DNA of 64,000 bases from Nocardioides immobilis (GCF_003515065.1 NZ_QXGH01000015.1:124001-188000); one strand, 5' to 3'; positions 1 through 9,719 are shown, numbered from the stretch's first letter. Made by a program: numbers and translations. Notes: generated by a model not told the origin, from the sequence alone.

Positions 1-1
1 G

Positions 2-412
2 CTGGTCACCGTCACCATGGGCTCCTACGGCATCGGGCCCTCGCGCGGCGTGGCCGCGATCGCGGAGAACACTCTCGACGACATCGGCCTGTGCTGGCCG
101 CGCAACGTCGCGCCGTACGACGTGCACGTGGTGGCTGCCGGCAAGGACGAGGCGGTCTTCGCCGCGGCCGAGCAGCTTGCGCAGGACCTGACCGCCCAGG
201 GGCTCGACGTCCTCTACGACGACCGGGTCGGCAAGATCAGCCCCGGCGTGAAGTTCAAGGACGCCGAGATGATCGGCGTACCGACGATCGTGACCGTCGG
301 TCGCGGCCTCGCCGACGGCGTGGTCGAGGTCAAGGACCGCCGCACCGGAGAGCGCACCGACGTCCCGGTCGCCGAGGCGGCCCACCACCTGGCCGGAGTG
401 GTGCGCGCGTGA
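2..412 (+). CDS. proS: Prolyl-tRNA synthetase, C-terminal part (truncated by window edge)
   Basis: Charges tRNA-Pro with proline in the cytoplasm. Only about the last 136 residues are present; the frame is open to the window edge, so the start lies upstream. The segment begins with a GSYGIGPSR stretch, which resembles class II motif 3 of ProRS, and continues into the anticodon-binding fold starting near [13 protein letters not shown]. The stop TGA overlaps the GTG start of the HAD gene (GTGA), so the two are probably translationally coupled. The short form, ending soon after the anticodon-binding domain, fits a bacterial-type ProRS. Confidence 0.9.
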   Translation: MVTVTMGSYGIGPSRGVAAIAENTLDDIGLCWPRNVAPYDVHVVAAGKDEAVFAAAEQLAQDLTAQGLDVLYDDRVGKISPGVKFKDAEMIGVPTIVTVGRGLADGVVEVKDRRTGERTDVPVAEAAHHLAGVVRA

Positions 413-1116
413 TCGACGCCGTCATCTTCGACTGGGGCGGCACCCTCACCCGCTGGCACGACATCGACTTCCACGCCGAGTCGCTGGCGCTGGCGGCGGC
501 CGTCGTCGCCACCCCCGACCCGGAGGACGACCGCCACCTCCATGCCCGACGGCTGCACGAGGCCGGCAGCACGATCTGGGGGAGGAGTCGCGACCACCAG
601 CAGAGCGCGACCATTGCCGACCTGTTCACGGTGGCGGGCCTCGAGCACGACCCGGAGCTGCTGACGGCCTACTACGAGTTCTGGGTGCCGCACACCGAGA
701 CCGACCCCGAGGTGCGACCGCTGTGGGAGTGGCTGCGGGGTGAGGGCATCAAGGTCGGCGTCCTCTCCAACACCGTCTGGCCGCGGGAATGGCACGTCGG
801 GTTCTTCGAGCGCGACGGCGTCGCCCACCTGCTCGACGGTGACGTCTACTCGAGCGAGGTCCCGTGGACGAAGCCGTCGCCGCACGCGTTCGCCGCCGCG
901 ATGGAGGCGGTCGGGGTGAGCGACCCCGCCCGCTGCGTCTACGTCGGTGACCGGCTGTACGACGACGTCTGGGGCGCTCACAACGCGGGCATGCGGGCGA
1001 TCCACGTCCCGCACTCGGCGATCCCGCCGGAACAGGTCGGGCACACCGAGGGCGAGCCGGACGCCGTCGCCCATAGCCTCGCCGACATCCCGGATCTCCT
1101 CCGCGACTGGCGCTGA
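409..1116 (+). CDS. HAD-superfamily hydrolase
   Basis: Predicted cytoplasmic phosphatase of about 235 residues. The nucleophile motif DWGGT sits at residues 8-12 (where DxDxT is usual, the second Asp is replaced by Gly), followed by the motif II region LSNT, the Lys of motif III in KPSPHAF, and motif [15 protein letters not shown]. The missing second acid means it may be a phosphatase-like or non-canonical member; the substrate cannot be named. I chose GTG 409 because it gives a GTGA overlap with proS and starts directly at the first beta strand. Confidence 0.8.
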   Translation: MIDAVIFDWGGTLTRWHDIDFHAESLALAAAVVATPDPEDDRHLHARRLHEAGSTIWGRSRDHQQSATIADLFTVAGLEHDPELLTAYYEFWVPHTETDPEVRPLWEWLRGEGIKVGVLSNTVWPREWHVGFFERDGVAHLLDGDVYSSEVPWTKPSPHAFAAAMEAVGVSDPARCVYVGDRLYDDVWGAHNAGMRAIHVPHSAIPPEQVGHTEGEPDAVAHSLADIPDLLRDWR

Positions 1117-1226
1117 CCAGAAGTCGCTGGCGAATGGTTCTTGCGCATCCAGGCCCCGCGGCCGGAAGATGCACGAGGATCTTCGCCCAACCAGGGCGAT
1201 CTTGAACTCGGGAGGTCGCACCACCG

Positions 1227-2150
1227 ATGCGGATCACAAAGCTGCTCACTCTTGCGATGGTGGTCGGAGCCACCTCGATCAACGTCGCACTCGCGGCGCC
1301 TTCCCAGGCCCGACCCGTCGACGACCGGGTCAGCGCCTGCGTCGAGGGCGAGGGGCACGGTGCCTCTGCCCGGGGCGGCCACGGCGTCGACCACCGCGAC
1401 GTGTCGCCGCGGGAGCAGCGCGCGATCGCCCGCAAGACCAAGGCCCGCCTGCGCGCCCAGGGAGTAACCAGGGCGGAGCTGCGCAACAGGTCCGTGTCGG
1501 TCCCGGTCTACGTGCACGTGATGGCGGCATCGGACGGCACCGGGGACGTGACTGACGCCCAGATCGCCGACCAGATCGACGTGCTCAACGAGACCTTCGC
1601 CGGTGGCGAGTCGCCGGATGCCGCGGACACGGGCTTCTCTTTCTCCCTGGCCGGCACCGACCGCTTCTACAACGACGCCTGGCACCAGGACCACGCGAGC
1701 TCGAAGTACCGCAAGGCGACCCGGCAGGGCGGCGCCAACGCGCTCAACATCTGGCTGGTCGACTTCAAGTACCTCGGCATCGCGACCTTCCCGTGGGACT
1801 ACCAGCGGAACGGTGGGATCGACGGCATCCGCGTGCACTACGACTCGCTCCCGGGCGGGGGCATCGCCAACTACGACCTGGGTGAGACCGCGACCCACGA
1901 GGCCGGTCACTGGTTCGGGCTCTACCACACGTTCCAGGGCGGCTGCACCGAGCTGAACGACGAGGTCGCGGACACGCCCGCCCAGAGCAGCCCGACGTCC
2001 GGCTGTCCCGCGGGCCGCGACTCGTGCGAGCTGCCCGGCCTCGACCCGATCCACAACTACATGGACTACAGCTACGACTCCTGCTACACCGAGTTCAGCC
2101 CCGGTCAGGCGTCGCGAGCACAGTCGATGTGGGCCGCCTACCGCGGCTGA
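1227..2150 (+). CDS. Secreted M43 (pappalysin-type) zinc metalloprotease
   Basis: Predicted exported protease of 307 residues. It has a Sec signal peptide (basic MRITK, hydrophobic core, Ala-rich cleavage region near residue 28). The zinc motif HEAGHWFGLYH is at residues 224-234, the extended HExxHxxGxxH form of metzincins. A downstream NYMDYSYDSCYTEF stretch supplies the Met-turn expected of M43 enzymes, and Cys pairs in the C-terminal third suggest disulfides. A GGGAGG-type SD precedes ATG 1227. Monocistronic; it is followed by a long hairpin before the convergent gene. Confidence 0.88.
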   Translation: MRITKLLTLAMVVGATSINVALAAPSQARPVDDRVSACVEGEGHGASARGGHGVDHRDVSPREQRAIARKTKARLRAQGVTRAELRNRSVSVPVYVHVMAASDGTGDVTDAQIADQIDVLNETFAGGESPDAADTGFSFSLAGTDRFYNDAWHQDHASSKYRKATRQGGANALNIWLVDFKYLGIATFPWDYQRNGGIDGIRVHYDSLPGGGIANYDLGETATHEAGHWFGLYHTFQGGCTELNDEVADTPAQSSPTSGCPAGRDSCELPGLDPIHNYMDYSYDSCYTEFSPGQASRAQSMWAAYRG

Positions 2151-2314
2151 GGAGGGCGGGCCCCGGCCCGCTCGGGATTGCAGGTTCGTGCACTGCACTT
2201 TTATGAGGATCGCAGGATTGGGCACTCGGACTGCGGTTCGTTGCATGATCGTGCACAGCGGTCGGTGAGCCCCACCTCACCGGCGCCTGCGATGGCCGTT
2301 GTCCCCGGTCATGA

Positions 2315-2382
2315 GCGGTCCGTGACCTCCGAGCTTCGGGGGACGTCTCGGGAGTTCCCCGAAGTCGGAGGTCACGGACCGC
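2315..2382. terminator. Long hairpin between convergent genes, T-rich on the plus side
   Basis: Arms 2315-2341 and 2357-2382 are complementary over 26 bp with a single bulged base and a 15-nt loop. On the plus strand it is followed by GCATTTTTCA, so it looks like an intrinsic terminator for the M43 protease transcript; on the minus strand it may serve the DUF4439 gene. The remainder of 2151-2426 holds only a weak GC-rich stem after the M43 stop and no gene I can support. Confidence 0.65.
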
Positions 2383-2426
2383 TTCGCATTTTTCACGGCC
2401 CGGCGACCGCCGTGTCAGGACCGCGC

Positions 2427-2852
2427 CTACAGGCCGGGCAGGCGCTCGGGCCTGCCGCCGAAGCCCAGCTCCCGGACGGCGGCGTCGACGAGGGCGGCGA
2501 CAGCCCACGTCCGGTCCGTGTCGCGGGTCGAGGCGACGACGAAGGCGTACGTCGCTGCGCACGCCCGCTCGAGCGCGAGCGCGCGGTCGGAGACGGCGGT
2601 CGACGTGGAGAGGTCCGCGGGCAGGTCGTAGCCCGGCTCGGCCGCGACCGGCTCGTGGCCGTCTGACTCGAGCAGCGCGATCAGCTCGTCGCGGCGGTCG
2701 CGGTGCGTCACGTAGGCGTCGGTGATGGCGCCGTACAGCGTCGGGCTCGCGGTCCGAGAGGTCTGGCCGCCCAGCGCGCCGTACACGAAGACGGCGGCGT
2801 GCTCCGCCGCCAGCGCGGTCTGGAGAGCGTCGGCCGGCGTCCCCGCGGTCAT
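2427..2852 (-). CDS. Ferritin-like DUF4439 domain protein
   Basis: Protein of 141 residues, all-alpha in appearance, matching the actinobacterial DUF4439 ferritin-like family: AAEHAAVFVYGALG near the N-terminus, a THRDRRDEL helix, then an ERACAATYAFVV helix. Glu/His residues in the first helices could bind metal, but no function is established. The ATG overlaps the stop of the upstream lipoprotein gene (ATGA), so the two form a coupled operon and probably act together at the membrane. Confidence 0.75.
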   Translation of the reverse strand: MTAGTPADALQTALAAEHAAVFVYGALGGQTSRTASPTLYGAITDAYVTHRDRRDELIALLESDGHEPVAAEPGYDLPADLSTSTAVSDRALALERACAATYAFVVASTRDTDRTWAVAALVDAAVRELGFGGRPERLPGL

Positions 2853-3343
2853 CCGCTCACCGCCAGCTCCTGGGCGACAGCGGCAGCCATCGACGCGAAG
2901 ACCTGGGCGAGCGCCCCGCTCTCGGCGTCGAGCGCGGCCTGCACGAGCTCGCGCTGGAGCTTCTGCTCGGCCCGCAGCAGCCGGGCCTTAGCCGTCTCCG
3001 GGCTGCCCTTGACCTTGCCGCCCGCGTCGTCGTCGGGGCGGCTGAGCTCGCCGAGGTGCGCCCGGTGCAGCGAGGCCAGGCGCCGGCTGAGCGGCCGCAG
3101 CGCGGGGACCGCTGCGCCGGTGGCCACGGCCAGGTCCAGCGCGGTCGTCAGCTGTCCGGCGACCGCCTCCACGAGGTCGGTGTCGGCGTCGACCGCGGGG
3201 GCGGTCGTGTCGAGGACCGCCGCGCCGGCGGATCCCTCGGTCTGCCGCACGCCGCAGCCTGCCGTGGCCAGGAGAGCGGCGCCCACGACCGTGCCGCCGG
3301 TCAGGACGGCGCGCCGGGACGCGCGCGGGGGAGGGCTGGGCAC
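2849..3343 (-). CDS. Tat-type lipoprotein, function unknown
   Basis: Predicted exported lipoprotein of 164 residues. The N-terminus carries twin arginines (RASRRAVLTGG), a hydrophobic stretch and a lipobox ATAGC, consistent with Tat export and lipidation. The mature part is Ala/Leu-rich and helical, with a charged SRPDDDAGGKVKGS loop. It is first in a two-gene operon with the DUF4439 protein; many actinobacteria pair these two proteins immediately upstream of rimP, as here. GTG start at 3343; divergent from rimP. Confidence 0.7.
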   Translation of the reverse strand: MPSPPPRASRRAVLTGGTVVGAALLATAGCGVRQTEGSAGAAVLDTTAPAVDADTDLVEAVAGQLTTALDLAVATGAAVPALRPLSRRLASLHRAHLGELSRPDDDAGGKVKGSPETAKARLLRAEQKLQRELVQAALDAESGALAQVFASMAAAVAQELAVSG

Positions 3344-3438
3344 CCGGTGAGGTTACAGCCGGTATCGTGGCTGGAGATATTCAGATGGGCCGCAGCACCA
3401 CAACCGCTTCGCCACAACAGGACACGGGGGTCTCACCC

Positions 3439-3927
3439 ATGAGCTCGAGCCAGCGCCCCGGAGCAGATGCGACCGTCGCGGCCGTGTCGGAGGCCGTGTC
3501 CGGCCCGCTGGAGGAGCTGGGCCTCGATGTCGAGGCGGTGGAGCTGACTCCCGCAGGCAAGCGTCGGGTGCTGCGGATCGCGATCGACACCGACGGCGGC
3601 GTGACCCTCGACGACGTTGCCGCGGCGACCCGCGCGATCAACGACGTCATCGACGCCTCTGAGGCGATGGGGGAGCACCCCTACACGCTCGAGGTGACCT
3701 CCCGCGGTGTCGACCGGCCGCTCACGGAGCCGCGCCACTGGCGGCGCAACCGGTCCCGGCTGGTCAAGGTCACGCTGGGCGACGGCTCCGTGGTGACCGG
3801 TCGGATCGGTGACTCCGACGAGGAGCAGGTCTCCCTCGACATCGACGGGACCACGCGAACAGTGCCCTACGCGGACGTGACGAAGGCGCTCGTCCAGATC
3901 GAGTTCAACCGGAAGGGCAAAGACTGA
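3439..3927 (+). CDS. rimP: Ribosome maturation factor RimP
   Basis: Needed for assembly of the 30S subunit. The 162-residue protein shows the RimP N-domain ([31 protein letters not shown]), the [30 protein letters not shown] segment joining the two domains, and an SH3-like C-domain. I chose ATG 3439; an ATG at 3385 is in frame but would add a low-complexity extension. Its TGA overlaps the nusA ATG by one base (TGATG), the standard rimP-nusA coupling. Confidence 0.92.
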   Translation: MSSSQRPGADATVAAVSEAVSGPLEELGLDVEAVELTPAGKRRVLRIAIDTDGGVTLDDVAAATRAINDVIDASEAMGEHPYTLEVTSRGVDRPLTEPRHWRRNRSRLVKVTLGDGSVVTGRIGDSDEEQVSLDIDGTTRTVPYADVTKALVQIEFNRKGKD

Positions 3928-4907
3928 TGGACATCGACCTGAACATCCTGCGGATGCTGGAGCGCGAGAAGGAGATCAAGTTCGAGGTCCTCGTCGAGGC
4001 GATCGAGCAGGCGCTGCTGACGGCGTACCACAAGACGCCGGGAGCGCAGGAGCAGGCGCGGGTCGAGCTCGACCGCAAGACCGGTCACGTGACCGTGCTC
4101 GCCGCCGAGCTCGACGACGAGGGCAACAAGATCGGGGAGTACGACGACACCCCCGACGGGTTCGGCCGGATCGCCGCGACGACGGCGAAGCAGATCATGC
4201 TCCAGCGGCTGCGCGACGCCGAGGACGAGATCAAGTACGGCGAGTTCTCCGGCAAGGAGGGCGACATCATCTCCGGCGTCATCCAGCAGGGACGCAACCC
4301 CGACGACGTGCTGGTCGACCTCGGCAAGATCGAGGGGACGCTGCCGGTGAGCGAGCGGGTCCCCGGCGAGGACTACCGGCACGGCACCCGGATCAAGTGC
4401 CTGGTGGTGTCGGTCCGCAAGGGGATGCGCGGCCCGCAGATCACCCTCTCCCGGTCGCACCCGAACCTGGTGAAGAAGCTGTTCGCGCTGGAGGTCCCGG
4501 AGATCGCCGACGGCACCGTCGAGATCGCCGCGATCGCTCGCGAGGCCGGCCATCGCACCAAGATGGCCGTCAAGTCGACCGTCGCCGGCGTCAACCCGAA
4601 GGGTGCCTGCATCGGCCCGATGGGCCAGCGGGTGCGCTCGGTGATGTCCGAGCTCCACGGCGAGAAGATCGACATCGTCGACTGGTCGGACGACCCGGCC
4701 GAGCTCGTGGCGCACGCCCTGTCGCCGGCGCAGGTCAGCTCGGTCACCGTCGTCGACCCGGACACGAGGTCGGCACGGGTCGTCGTGCCGGACTTCCAGC
4801 TGTCGCTCGCGATCGGCAAGGAGGGCCAGAACGCCCGGCTCGCCGCGCGGCTGACGGGATGGCGGATCGACATCCACTCGGACGAGGAACCCCGCCCGGC
4901 AGAGTGA
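3927..4907 (+). CDS. nusA: Transcription termination/antitermination factor NusA
   Basis: Binds RNA polymerase and nascent RNA to control pausing, termination and antitermination. The 326 residues comprise the N-terminal polymerase-binding domain (to about residue 110), an S1 domain (starting near [11 protein letters not shown]) and two KH domains marked by IGPMGQRV and IGKEGQN. As in other actinobacteria there are no C-terminal acidic repeats. In the usual order ylxR follows directly; here about 1 kb of degraded coding sequence intervenes. Confidence 0.95.
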   Translation: MDIDLNILRMLEREKEIKFEVLVEAIEQALLTAYHKTPGAQEQARVELDRKTGHVTVLAAELDDEGNKIGEYDDTPDGFGRIAATTAKQIMLQRLRDAEDEIKYGEFSGKEGDIISGVIQQGRNPDDVLVDLGKIEGTLPVSERVPGEDYRHGTRIKCLVVSVRKGMRGPQITLSRSHPNLVKKLFALEVPEIADGTVEIAAIAREAGHRTKMAVKSTVAGVNPKGACIGPMGQRVRSVMSELHGEKIDIVDWSDDPAELVAHALSPAQVSSVTVVDPDTRSARVVVPDFQLSLAIGKEGQNARLAARLTGWRIDIHSDEEPRPAE

Positions 4908-5873
4908 GGCTCGGAACCTGAGGCGGGCGGTCGGTGGAGCACGGAGCACCTCGCCGGCGACGTCTCGGTCGACGGCAGCTGGTTCGCGCTCGGCAACGCC
5001 GGCGCGGGCGGGTTCGAGGCCCGGATCTGGACCAGCGAGGACGGAAGCACGTTCGAGGAGGTGTCCCTCCCCGACGTCCCGGACTACCAGGGCTACGACG
5101 ACGAGTCGTACGTCGGCGACGTGGTCGCCGTGGACGGTGGCCTGCTCGCGTCCGGACGCATCGGTGGCAAGGCCGCGCTGTGGCGCTCCGGGGACGGTGG
5201 CACCACCTGGACCCGGATGGACGTGCCGCTGCTGCGGGACGCCTACTCGATCTCGGGCCTCGGCGTCGTCGGCTCGACGGTGGTCGCGAGCATCAGTGCC
5301 GACGACCTCCAGGCGATCCGGCGTGGTCGATCGCGGGCACGGACGACGGGCGGGTGCTGGTGATGGTGGCCGAGCGCGGCGGGGTCGCCGTCTCCACCTG
5401 GCCCGCGGGGACGGATCTTCCTGGCGCGGCCGATCCGCTGGAGCCGGAGACGGTCGAGCTGGTCACGCTACGGCGAGGAGCCCGAGGTGGACGTGCGCTA
5501 CCACGAGCCGATGTACGTGCACTGCGGCATGGAGTGGCTGTGGGTCGGCGACGGGACGTGGCGTCGTACCGACGACGGTCCGGGCGTCGAGACCGGCGCG
5601 GGGCAGGGCGCCCCGGAGGACTGGCCCTTGGCCGAGGCGCAGCAGACGCTGTACGGCTACGCGACCGTCCGTGCGGACGGGACCATGGAGTACAGCCTCG
5701 AGGACGGGACCATCATCGCGACCTACGAGCGCCGCAACGGCGCCCCAGGCTGCGAAAGGCCCCAGGGCCGGACCGAGGTCCGCGGCGAGGCCGGCGGGCA
5801 CCAGCAGCAGCGTCGCCGCGCAATGGACGTCGGTCATGGCTACCAGGCTAGGTGGCCCGGTTTCGGAAAGTAG
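4908..5873 (+). pseudogene. Degraded beta-propeller (sialidase/BNR-like) gene fragment
   Basis: Coding-like sequence is readable in two frames with no usable start. The first part (about 4935-5315) continues in the nusA frame right after its stop and contains IWTSEDGSTFEEV and LWRSGDGGTTWTRMDV, which are BNR/Asp-box-type repeats of beta-propellers. The reading then moves to another frame (PAWSIAGTDDGRVLVMVAE, about 5320-5465) and back to the first (YGEEPEVDVRYHEPMYV to about 5750). The 5' end is missing and the last 100 bases look non-homologous. On the minus strand near 5760-5839 a Met-initiated hydrophobic stretch resembles an isolated signal peptide, perhaps another remnant. Confidence 0.7.
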
Positions 5874-5901
5874 TGGCCGCAGCAGGTAGAGTTGCCCGCT
5901 G

Positions 5902-6225
5902 GTGGCAAGCCGACGGAATATCTCGACGTCGCCGGACGATTCCCTTCCTGAGGGGCCGGTCCGGACGTGCATCGGATGCCGGAAGCGGGCCGCCAGAAGC
6001 GAGTTGTTGCGGGTGACCGCCGGCTCGGACGCGAACGGCCATGCGGTCGTCGTACCCGATCCCGACGGCACCGCACCCGGACGGGGAGCGCACGTGCACC
6101 CCACTCCGGGGTGCTACGACCTCGCGGTACGCCGGAAAGCCTTCTCCCGCGCCTTACGGGTCGAGGGTGGGTTGTCCAGCGCACCGGTAGGTGAGCACCT
6201 CGCCTCGCACCACAACCAGCACTGA
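5902..6225 (+). CDS. ylxR: YlxR family (DUF448) RNA-binding protein
   Basis: Small protein of 107 residues linking nusA to infB in most Gram-positive genomes. The family signature RTCIGCRKRAARSELLRV lies at about residues 22-39, and GRGAHVHPTPGCYDLAVRRKAFSRALR near the end matches the conserved second half. YlxR binds RNA and in some bacteria affects RNase P or transcription. GTG start at 5902; the SD is weak and the true start may be a few codons downstream. Confidence 0.88.
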   Translation: MASRRNISTSPDDSLPEGPVRTCIGCRKRAARSELLRVTAGSDANGHAVVVPDPDGTAPGRGAHVHPTPGCYDLAVRRKAFSRALRVEGGLSSAPVGEHLASHHNQH

Positions 6226-6254
6226 CCGACCGAAAGAGACTGGAGCAGCAGCTC

Positions 6255-6318
6255 ATGAGCACTCGATGAGTACCTCGCGATGAGCAAGTTCGTTCTGCAA
6301 CATCCACCAACGGTCTGA
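6255..6318 (+). promoter_or_regulatory. infB leader with three ATGA-coupled mini-ORFs
   Basis: Three tiny ORFs run head to tail, each stop TGA overlapping the next ATG: MSTR (6255-6269), MSTSR (6266-6283) and MSKFVLQHPPTV (6280-6318). They lie 39 bases ahead of the infB GTG. The ATGAG word recurs three times. The arrangement suggests a translated leader or re-initiation cascade controlling IF-2 synthesis. No protein evidence exists here; the mini-ORFs are read directly from sequence and the role is inference. Confidence 0.5.
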
Positions 6319-6357
6319 GACTTCCCCGAACAAGGGTCTTGGGCCAGAAGGAGAGAC

Positions 6358-9162
6358 GTGGCCAAGACCCGAGTTTCCGAACTCGCCAAGAAGTACGGCA
6401 TCCCCAGCAAGGAAGCGCTGGAGAAGCTCGGCGCTATCGGCGAGTTCGCCAAGACTGCTTCCTCGAGCATCGAGCTGCCCGCCGTCAAGAAGTTCGAGGA
6501 CACCTACGGTGCCGAGCTTCAGGCGCGGATGAAGCCTGCTGCCGAGCCGGCCGCCGAGCCGGCGGCCAAGAGGGCCGCACCGAAGCCCGGCCCCAAGCCG
6601 AAGGCGCCTGCGCCGGAGCCGGAGCCGGCCGCTCCCGTCGAGGAGCCGGCCGCTGCCGCGCCTGCCCCGACGCCCGCTCCCGTCGCTCCGGAGGTCGAGC
6701 CTCCGGCAGCGCCGGAGGAGCCCGAGGCCCCGACCGAGAGCACGGCGACGCCGTCGGCCCCGAAGCCGGCCGCTCCCAAGCCGCCCACGCCGAAGGCGCC
6801 CGCGCCCCGGCCGGTCGGCAAGCCCAGCGGCTCGCCGCGTCCGGGCAACAACCCCTTCGCCTCGAGCCAGGGCATGGGACGACGTCCCGCCCCGCCGCCG
6901 CGTGAGGGTGACGCCGGCCCGGCCGGCCCGCGTCCGCCCGCCGGCCCGGGTCGTCCCGGCATGCCGCGCCCCAACCCGGCGATGATGCCGAAGAACCCGG
7001 CGACGTTCGGCCAGGGTCCCGGCGGTCGCGGCCCCGGCCGCGGCGGTCCCGGTGGCCCCGGCGGTCCGGGTGCCCGCGGTGGTGCTCCCGGTCGCGGTGG
7101 CGTCGGCGCCGGCGCGCCCGGTCGTGGCGGCCCCGGTGGCGCGCCCGGTCGTGGCGGTCCCGGTGGTGGCCCCGGCGGCTTCGGCCCCGGTGGCGGCGGC
7201 CGTCCCGGTGGCGGTCGTCCCGGTCAGCGTGGCCAGACCCAGGGTGCGTTCGGTCGTCCGGGCGGTCCCGCCCGTCGTGGCCGCAAGTCGAAGCGCGCGC
7301 GTCGCCAGGAGTTCGAGGCCATGGAGGCCCCGACCATCGGCGGCATGCGGGTCCGCAAGGGCAACGGCGAGACCGTGCGTCTCGCTCGTGGGTCCTCGCT
7401 GACCGACTTCGCCGACAAGATCGGCGTCGACGCAGCGTCGCTCGTGCAGATGCTCTTCCACATCGGCGAGATGGTCACCGCGACCCAGTCGGTGGGTGAC
7501 GAGACCCTGGAGCTGCTCGGTGACGAGCTCAACTACAAGGTCGAGATCGTCTCTCCGGAGGACGAGGACCGCGAGCTGCTCGAGTCGTTCGACCTGGAGT
7601 TCGGTGCCGACGAGGGCGACGAGTCCGACCTGGTCATCCGACCGCCGGTCGTGACCGTCATGGGTCACGTCGACCACGGCAAGACCAAGCTCCTCGACGC
7701 GCTCCGCGGCGCCAACGTGGTCGCGGGCGAGGCCGGTGGCATCACCCAGCACATCGGTGCCTACCAGGTGCACACCGAGGTCGACGGCAACGACCGCCGG
7801 ATCAGCTTCATCGACACGCCGGGTCACGAGGCGTTCACCGCCATGCGTGCTCGTGGGTCGCAGTCCTCGGACATCGCGATCCTCGTGGTCGCGGCCGACG
7901 ACGGCGTGATGCCGCAGACGGTCGAGGCGCTCAACCACGCCAAGGCGGCCGGTGTGCCGATCGTGGTCGCGGTCAACAAGATCGACAAGCCGGAGGCGGA
8001 CCCGACCAAGGTCCGTGGACAGCTGACCGAGTACGGCCTGGTGCCCGAGGAGTACGGCGGCGACGCGATGTTCGTCGACGTCTCGGCCAAGGCCGGGCTC
8101 AACCTCGACAAGCTGCTCGAGGCGGTCGTCCTGACTGCGGACGCGTCCTTGGACCTGCGGGCCAACCCGACGCAGGACGCCCAGGGCCTCGTGGTCGAGG
8201 CGCACCTGGACCGCGGTCGCGGTCCGGTCGCCACGATCCTGGTCCAGCGCGGCACGCTGCGTGTCGGTGACTCGATCGTCGCCGGTCCGGCCTACGGCCG
8301 GGTGCGGGCGATGCTCGACGAGCACGGCGAGGAGCTCACGGAGGCCGACCCCGGTCGCCCTGCCCAGGTGCTCGGTCTGTCCTCGGTGCCCGGCGCCGGT
8401 CAGAACTTCATCGTGGTCGAGGACGACCGGATGGCGCGCCAGATCGCCGAGAAGCGGGAGGCTCGCGAGCGGGCAGCTCTGCAGGCGAAGCGCCGCGTGC
8501 GTCGTACTCTCGAGGACTTCATGGCCTCCATGGAGAAGGGCGAGAGCCAGGAGCTCAACCTCATCCTCAAGGGCGACGTGTCCGGTTCTGTCGAGGCTCT
8601 CGAGGACGCGCTCGCCGCGCTCGAGGTCGGCGACGAGGTGTCGCTGCGGGTCATCGACCGTGGTGTCGGTGCGATCACCGAGGCCAACGTCAACCTGGCG
8701 GCCGCGTCCGACGCGATCATCATCGGCTTCAACGTCCGGGCTCAGGGCAAGGCCTCCGAGCTCGCCGACCGCGAGGGCGTGGAGATCAAGTACTACTCGG
8801 TCATCTACCAGGCGATCGAGGAGATCGAGGCCGCTCTCAAGGGCATGCTCAAGCCGGAGTTCGAGGAGTCGACCCTCGGCCAGGCGGAGATCCGCGCGAT
8901 CTTCCGCTCGTCGAAGATCGGCAACATCGCGGGCTGCATGGTCATCGGCGGCGTCATCCGACGCAACGCCAAGGTGCGCGTGCTCCGCGACGGTGCGGTC
9001 ATCGCCGACAACCTCGACCTGGCCTCGCTCAAGCGGGAGAAGGACGACGCGTCGGAGGTCCGGGAAGGCTTCGAGTGCGGTCTCGTGCTCAAGAACTTCC
9101 AGGACGTCAAGGAAGGCGACATCGTCGAGGCCTTCGAGATGAAGGAGATCCCGCGGAGCTGA
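6358..9162 (+). CDS. infB: Translation initiation factor IF-2
   Basis: GTPase that places initiator tRNA on the 30S subunit. The 934 residues contain an N-terminal IF2_N domain (residues 1-50), a Pro/Ala linker, a Gly/Arg/Pro-rich low-complexity segment (about 180-300), a basic [15 protein letters not shown] helix, a second IF2_N domain, and the G domain with GHVDHGKT (436-443), DTPGH and NKID. Domain II, a helical IF-2 domain and the C-terminal tRNA-binding beta-barrel follow. The long low-complexity N-region is normal for actinobacteria. GTG 6358 has a good AAGGAGAG SD. Confidence 0.97.
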   Translation: MAKTRVSELAKKYGIPSKEALEKLGAIGEFAKTASSSIELPAVKKFEDTYGAELQARMKPAAEPAAEPAAKRAAPKPGPKPKAPAPEPEPAAPVEEPAAAAPAPTPAPVAPEVEPPAAPEEPEAPTESTATPSAPKPAAPKPPTPKAPAPRPVGKPSGSPRPGNNPFASSQGMGRRPAPPPREGDAGPAGPRPPAGPGRPGMPRPNPAMMPKNPATFGQGPGGRGPGRGGPGGPGGPGARGGAPGRGGVGAGAPGRGGPGGAPGRGGPGGGPGGFGPGGGGRPGGGRPGQRGQTQGAFGRPGGPARRGRKSKRARRQEFEAMEAPTIGGMRVRKGNGETVRLARGSSLTDFADKIGVDAASLVQMLFHIGEMVTATQSVGDETLELLGDELNYKVEIVSPEDEDRELLESFDLEFGADEGDESDLVIRPPVVTVMGHVDHGKTKLLDALRGANVVAGEAGGITQHIGAYQVHTEVDGNDRRISFIDTPGHEAFTAMRARGSQSSDIAILVVAADDGVMPQTVEALNHAKAAGVPIVVAVNKIDKPEADPTKVRGQLTEYGLVPEEYGGDAMFVDVSAKAGLNLDKLLEAVVLTADASLDLRANPTQDAQGLVVEAHLDRGRGPVATILVQRGTLRVGDSIVAGPAYGRVRAMLDEHGEELTEADPGRPAQVLGLSSVPGAGQNFIVVEDDRMARQIAEKREARERAALQAKRRVRRTLEDFMASMEKGESQELNLILKGDVSGSVEALEDALAALEVGDEVSLRVIDRGVGAITEANVNLAAASDAIIIGFNVRAQGKASELADREGVEIKYYSVIYQAIEEIEAALKGMLKPEFEESTLGQAEIRAIFRSSKIGNIAGCMVIGGVIRRNAKVRVLRDGAVIADNLDLASLKREKDDASEVREGFECGLVLKNFQDVKEGDIVEAFEMKEIPRS

Positions 9163-9166
9163 CCAC

Positions 9167-9253
9167 CGCCGAGTCGGCGCATCTCTGCACGGGTACGTTG
9201 CAGAGAAGCGCCGACTCGACAGTCAGGCCGTGCAGAGATGCGCCGACTCGGCG
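9167..9253 (+). repeat. Alternative hairpin element between infB and rbfA
   Basis: Arm A (9167-9190) is perfectly complementary over 24 bp to arm C (9230-9253). A third copy B (9199-9218) matches 20 bases of arm C with one mismatch, so A can pair with B or with C but not both. Arm C ends one base before the AGGAGG Shine-Dalgarno of rbfA (9255-9260). The element could act as a partial terminator/attenuator, an RNase III site or a translation switch for rbfA. Confidence 0.65.
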
Positions 9254-9269
9254 CAGGAGGAAACTGAGA

Positions 9270-9719
9270 ATGGCCAGCCCCCGCGTGCGCAAGATCGCCG
9301 ACCGGATCCAGGTGATCGTCGCCGAGATGCTCGAGCGACGGATCAAGGACCCCCGGCTCGGGTTCATCACCGTGACCGACGTCCGACTGTCCGGTGACAG
9401 CCAGCACGCCACGATCTACTACACGGTCCTCGGCGACGAGGACGAGCAGGCCGCCACGGCTGTCGCGCTCGAGTCCGCCAAGGGCGTGCTGCGCTCGGAG
9501 GTCGGGAAGCAGCTCGGGATGCGACTGGTTCCGACGCTGGCGTTCCAGCTTGACGAGCTCCCCGAGGGTGCGCGTCACCTCGACGAGGTGCTGGCGAAGG
9601 CCCGAGAGGCCGACGCGGCCGTCGCGGCCGCGCGCGAGGGCGCCCGGCCGGCCGGTGACCCCGACCCGTACAAGAAGCCGCGCGAGATCTCCGAGGCAGA
9701 GGACGAGGACGACGCCTGA
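9270..9719 (+). CDS. rbfA: 30S ribosome-binding factor A
   Basis: Assists maturation of the 16S rRNA 5' end and 30S assembly. The 149-residue protein opens with [36 protein letters not shown], the typical RbfA KH-fold start, and has an acidic tail (EAEDEDDA). ATG 9270 is preceded by a strong AGGAGG SD that abuts the upstream hairpin element. Its TGA overlaps the truB ATG (TGATG). Confidence 0.95.
   Translation: MASPRVRKIADRIQVIVAEMLERRIKDPRLGFITVTDVRLSGDSQHATIYYTVLGDEDEQAATAVALESAKGVLRSEVGKQLGMRLVPTLAFQLDELPEGARHLDEVLAKAREADAAVAAAREGARPAGDPDPYKKPREISEAEDEDDA

Noticed and set aside
214..1224. Long minus-strand ORF opposite the HAD gene
   Set aside because: Its sequence is Arg/Val/Asp-biased antisense of well-supported plus-strand genes and shows no domain.
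5760..5839. Minus-strand signal-peptide-like start as a real secreted gene
   Set aside because: After the first 30 residues the frame is antisense to the beta-propeller fragment with no recognisable protein, so it is at most a remnant.
6960..7310. Repeat array in infB as a recombination or CRISPR-like feature
   Set aside because: It is the in-frame Gly/Arg/Pro low-complexity segment usual in actinobacterial IF-2, with no spacer structure.
6253..8325. 690-residue minus-strand ORF opposite infB
   Set aside because: Thr/Ala/Gly low complexity mirrors the infB codons; IF-2 motifs fix the coding strand.
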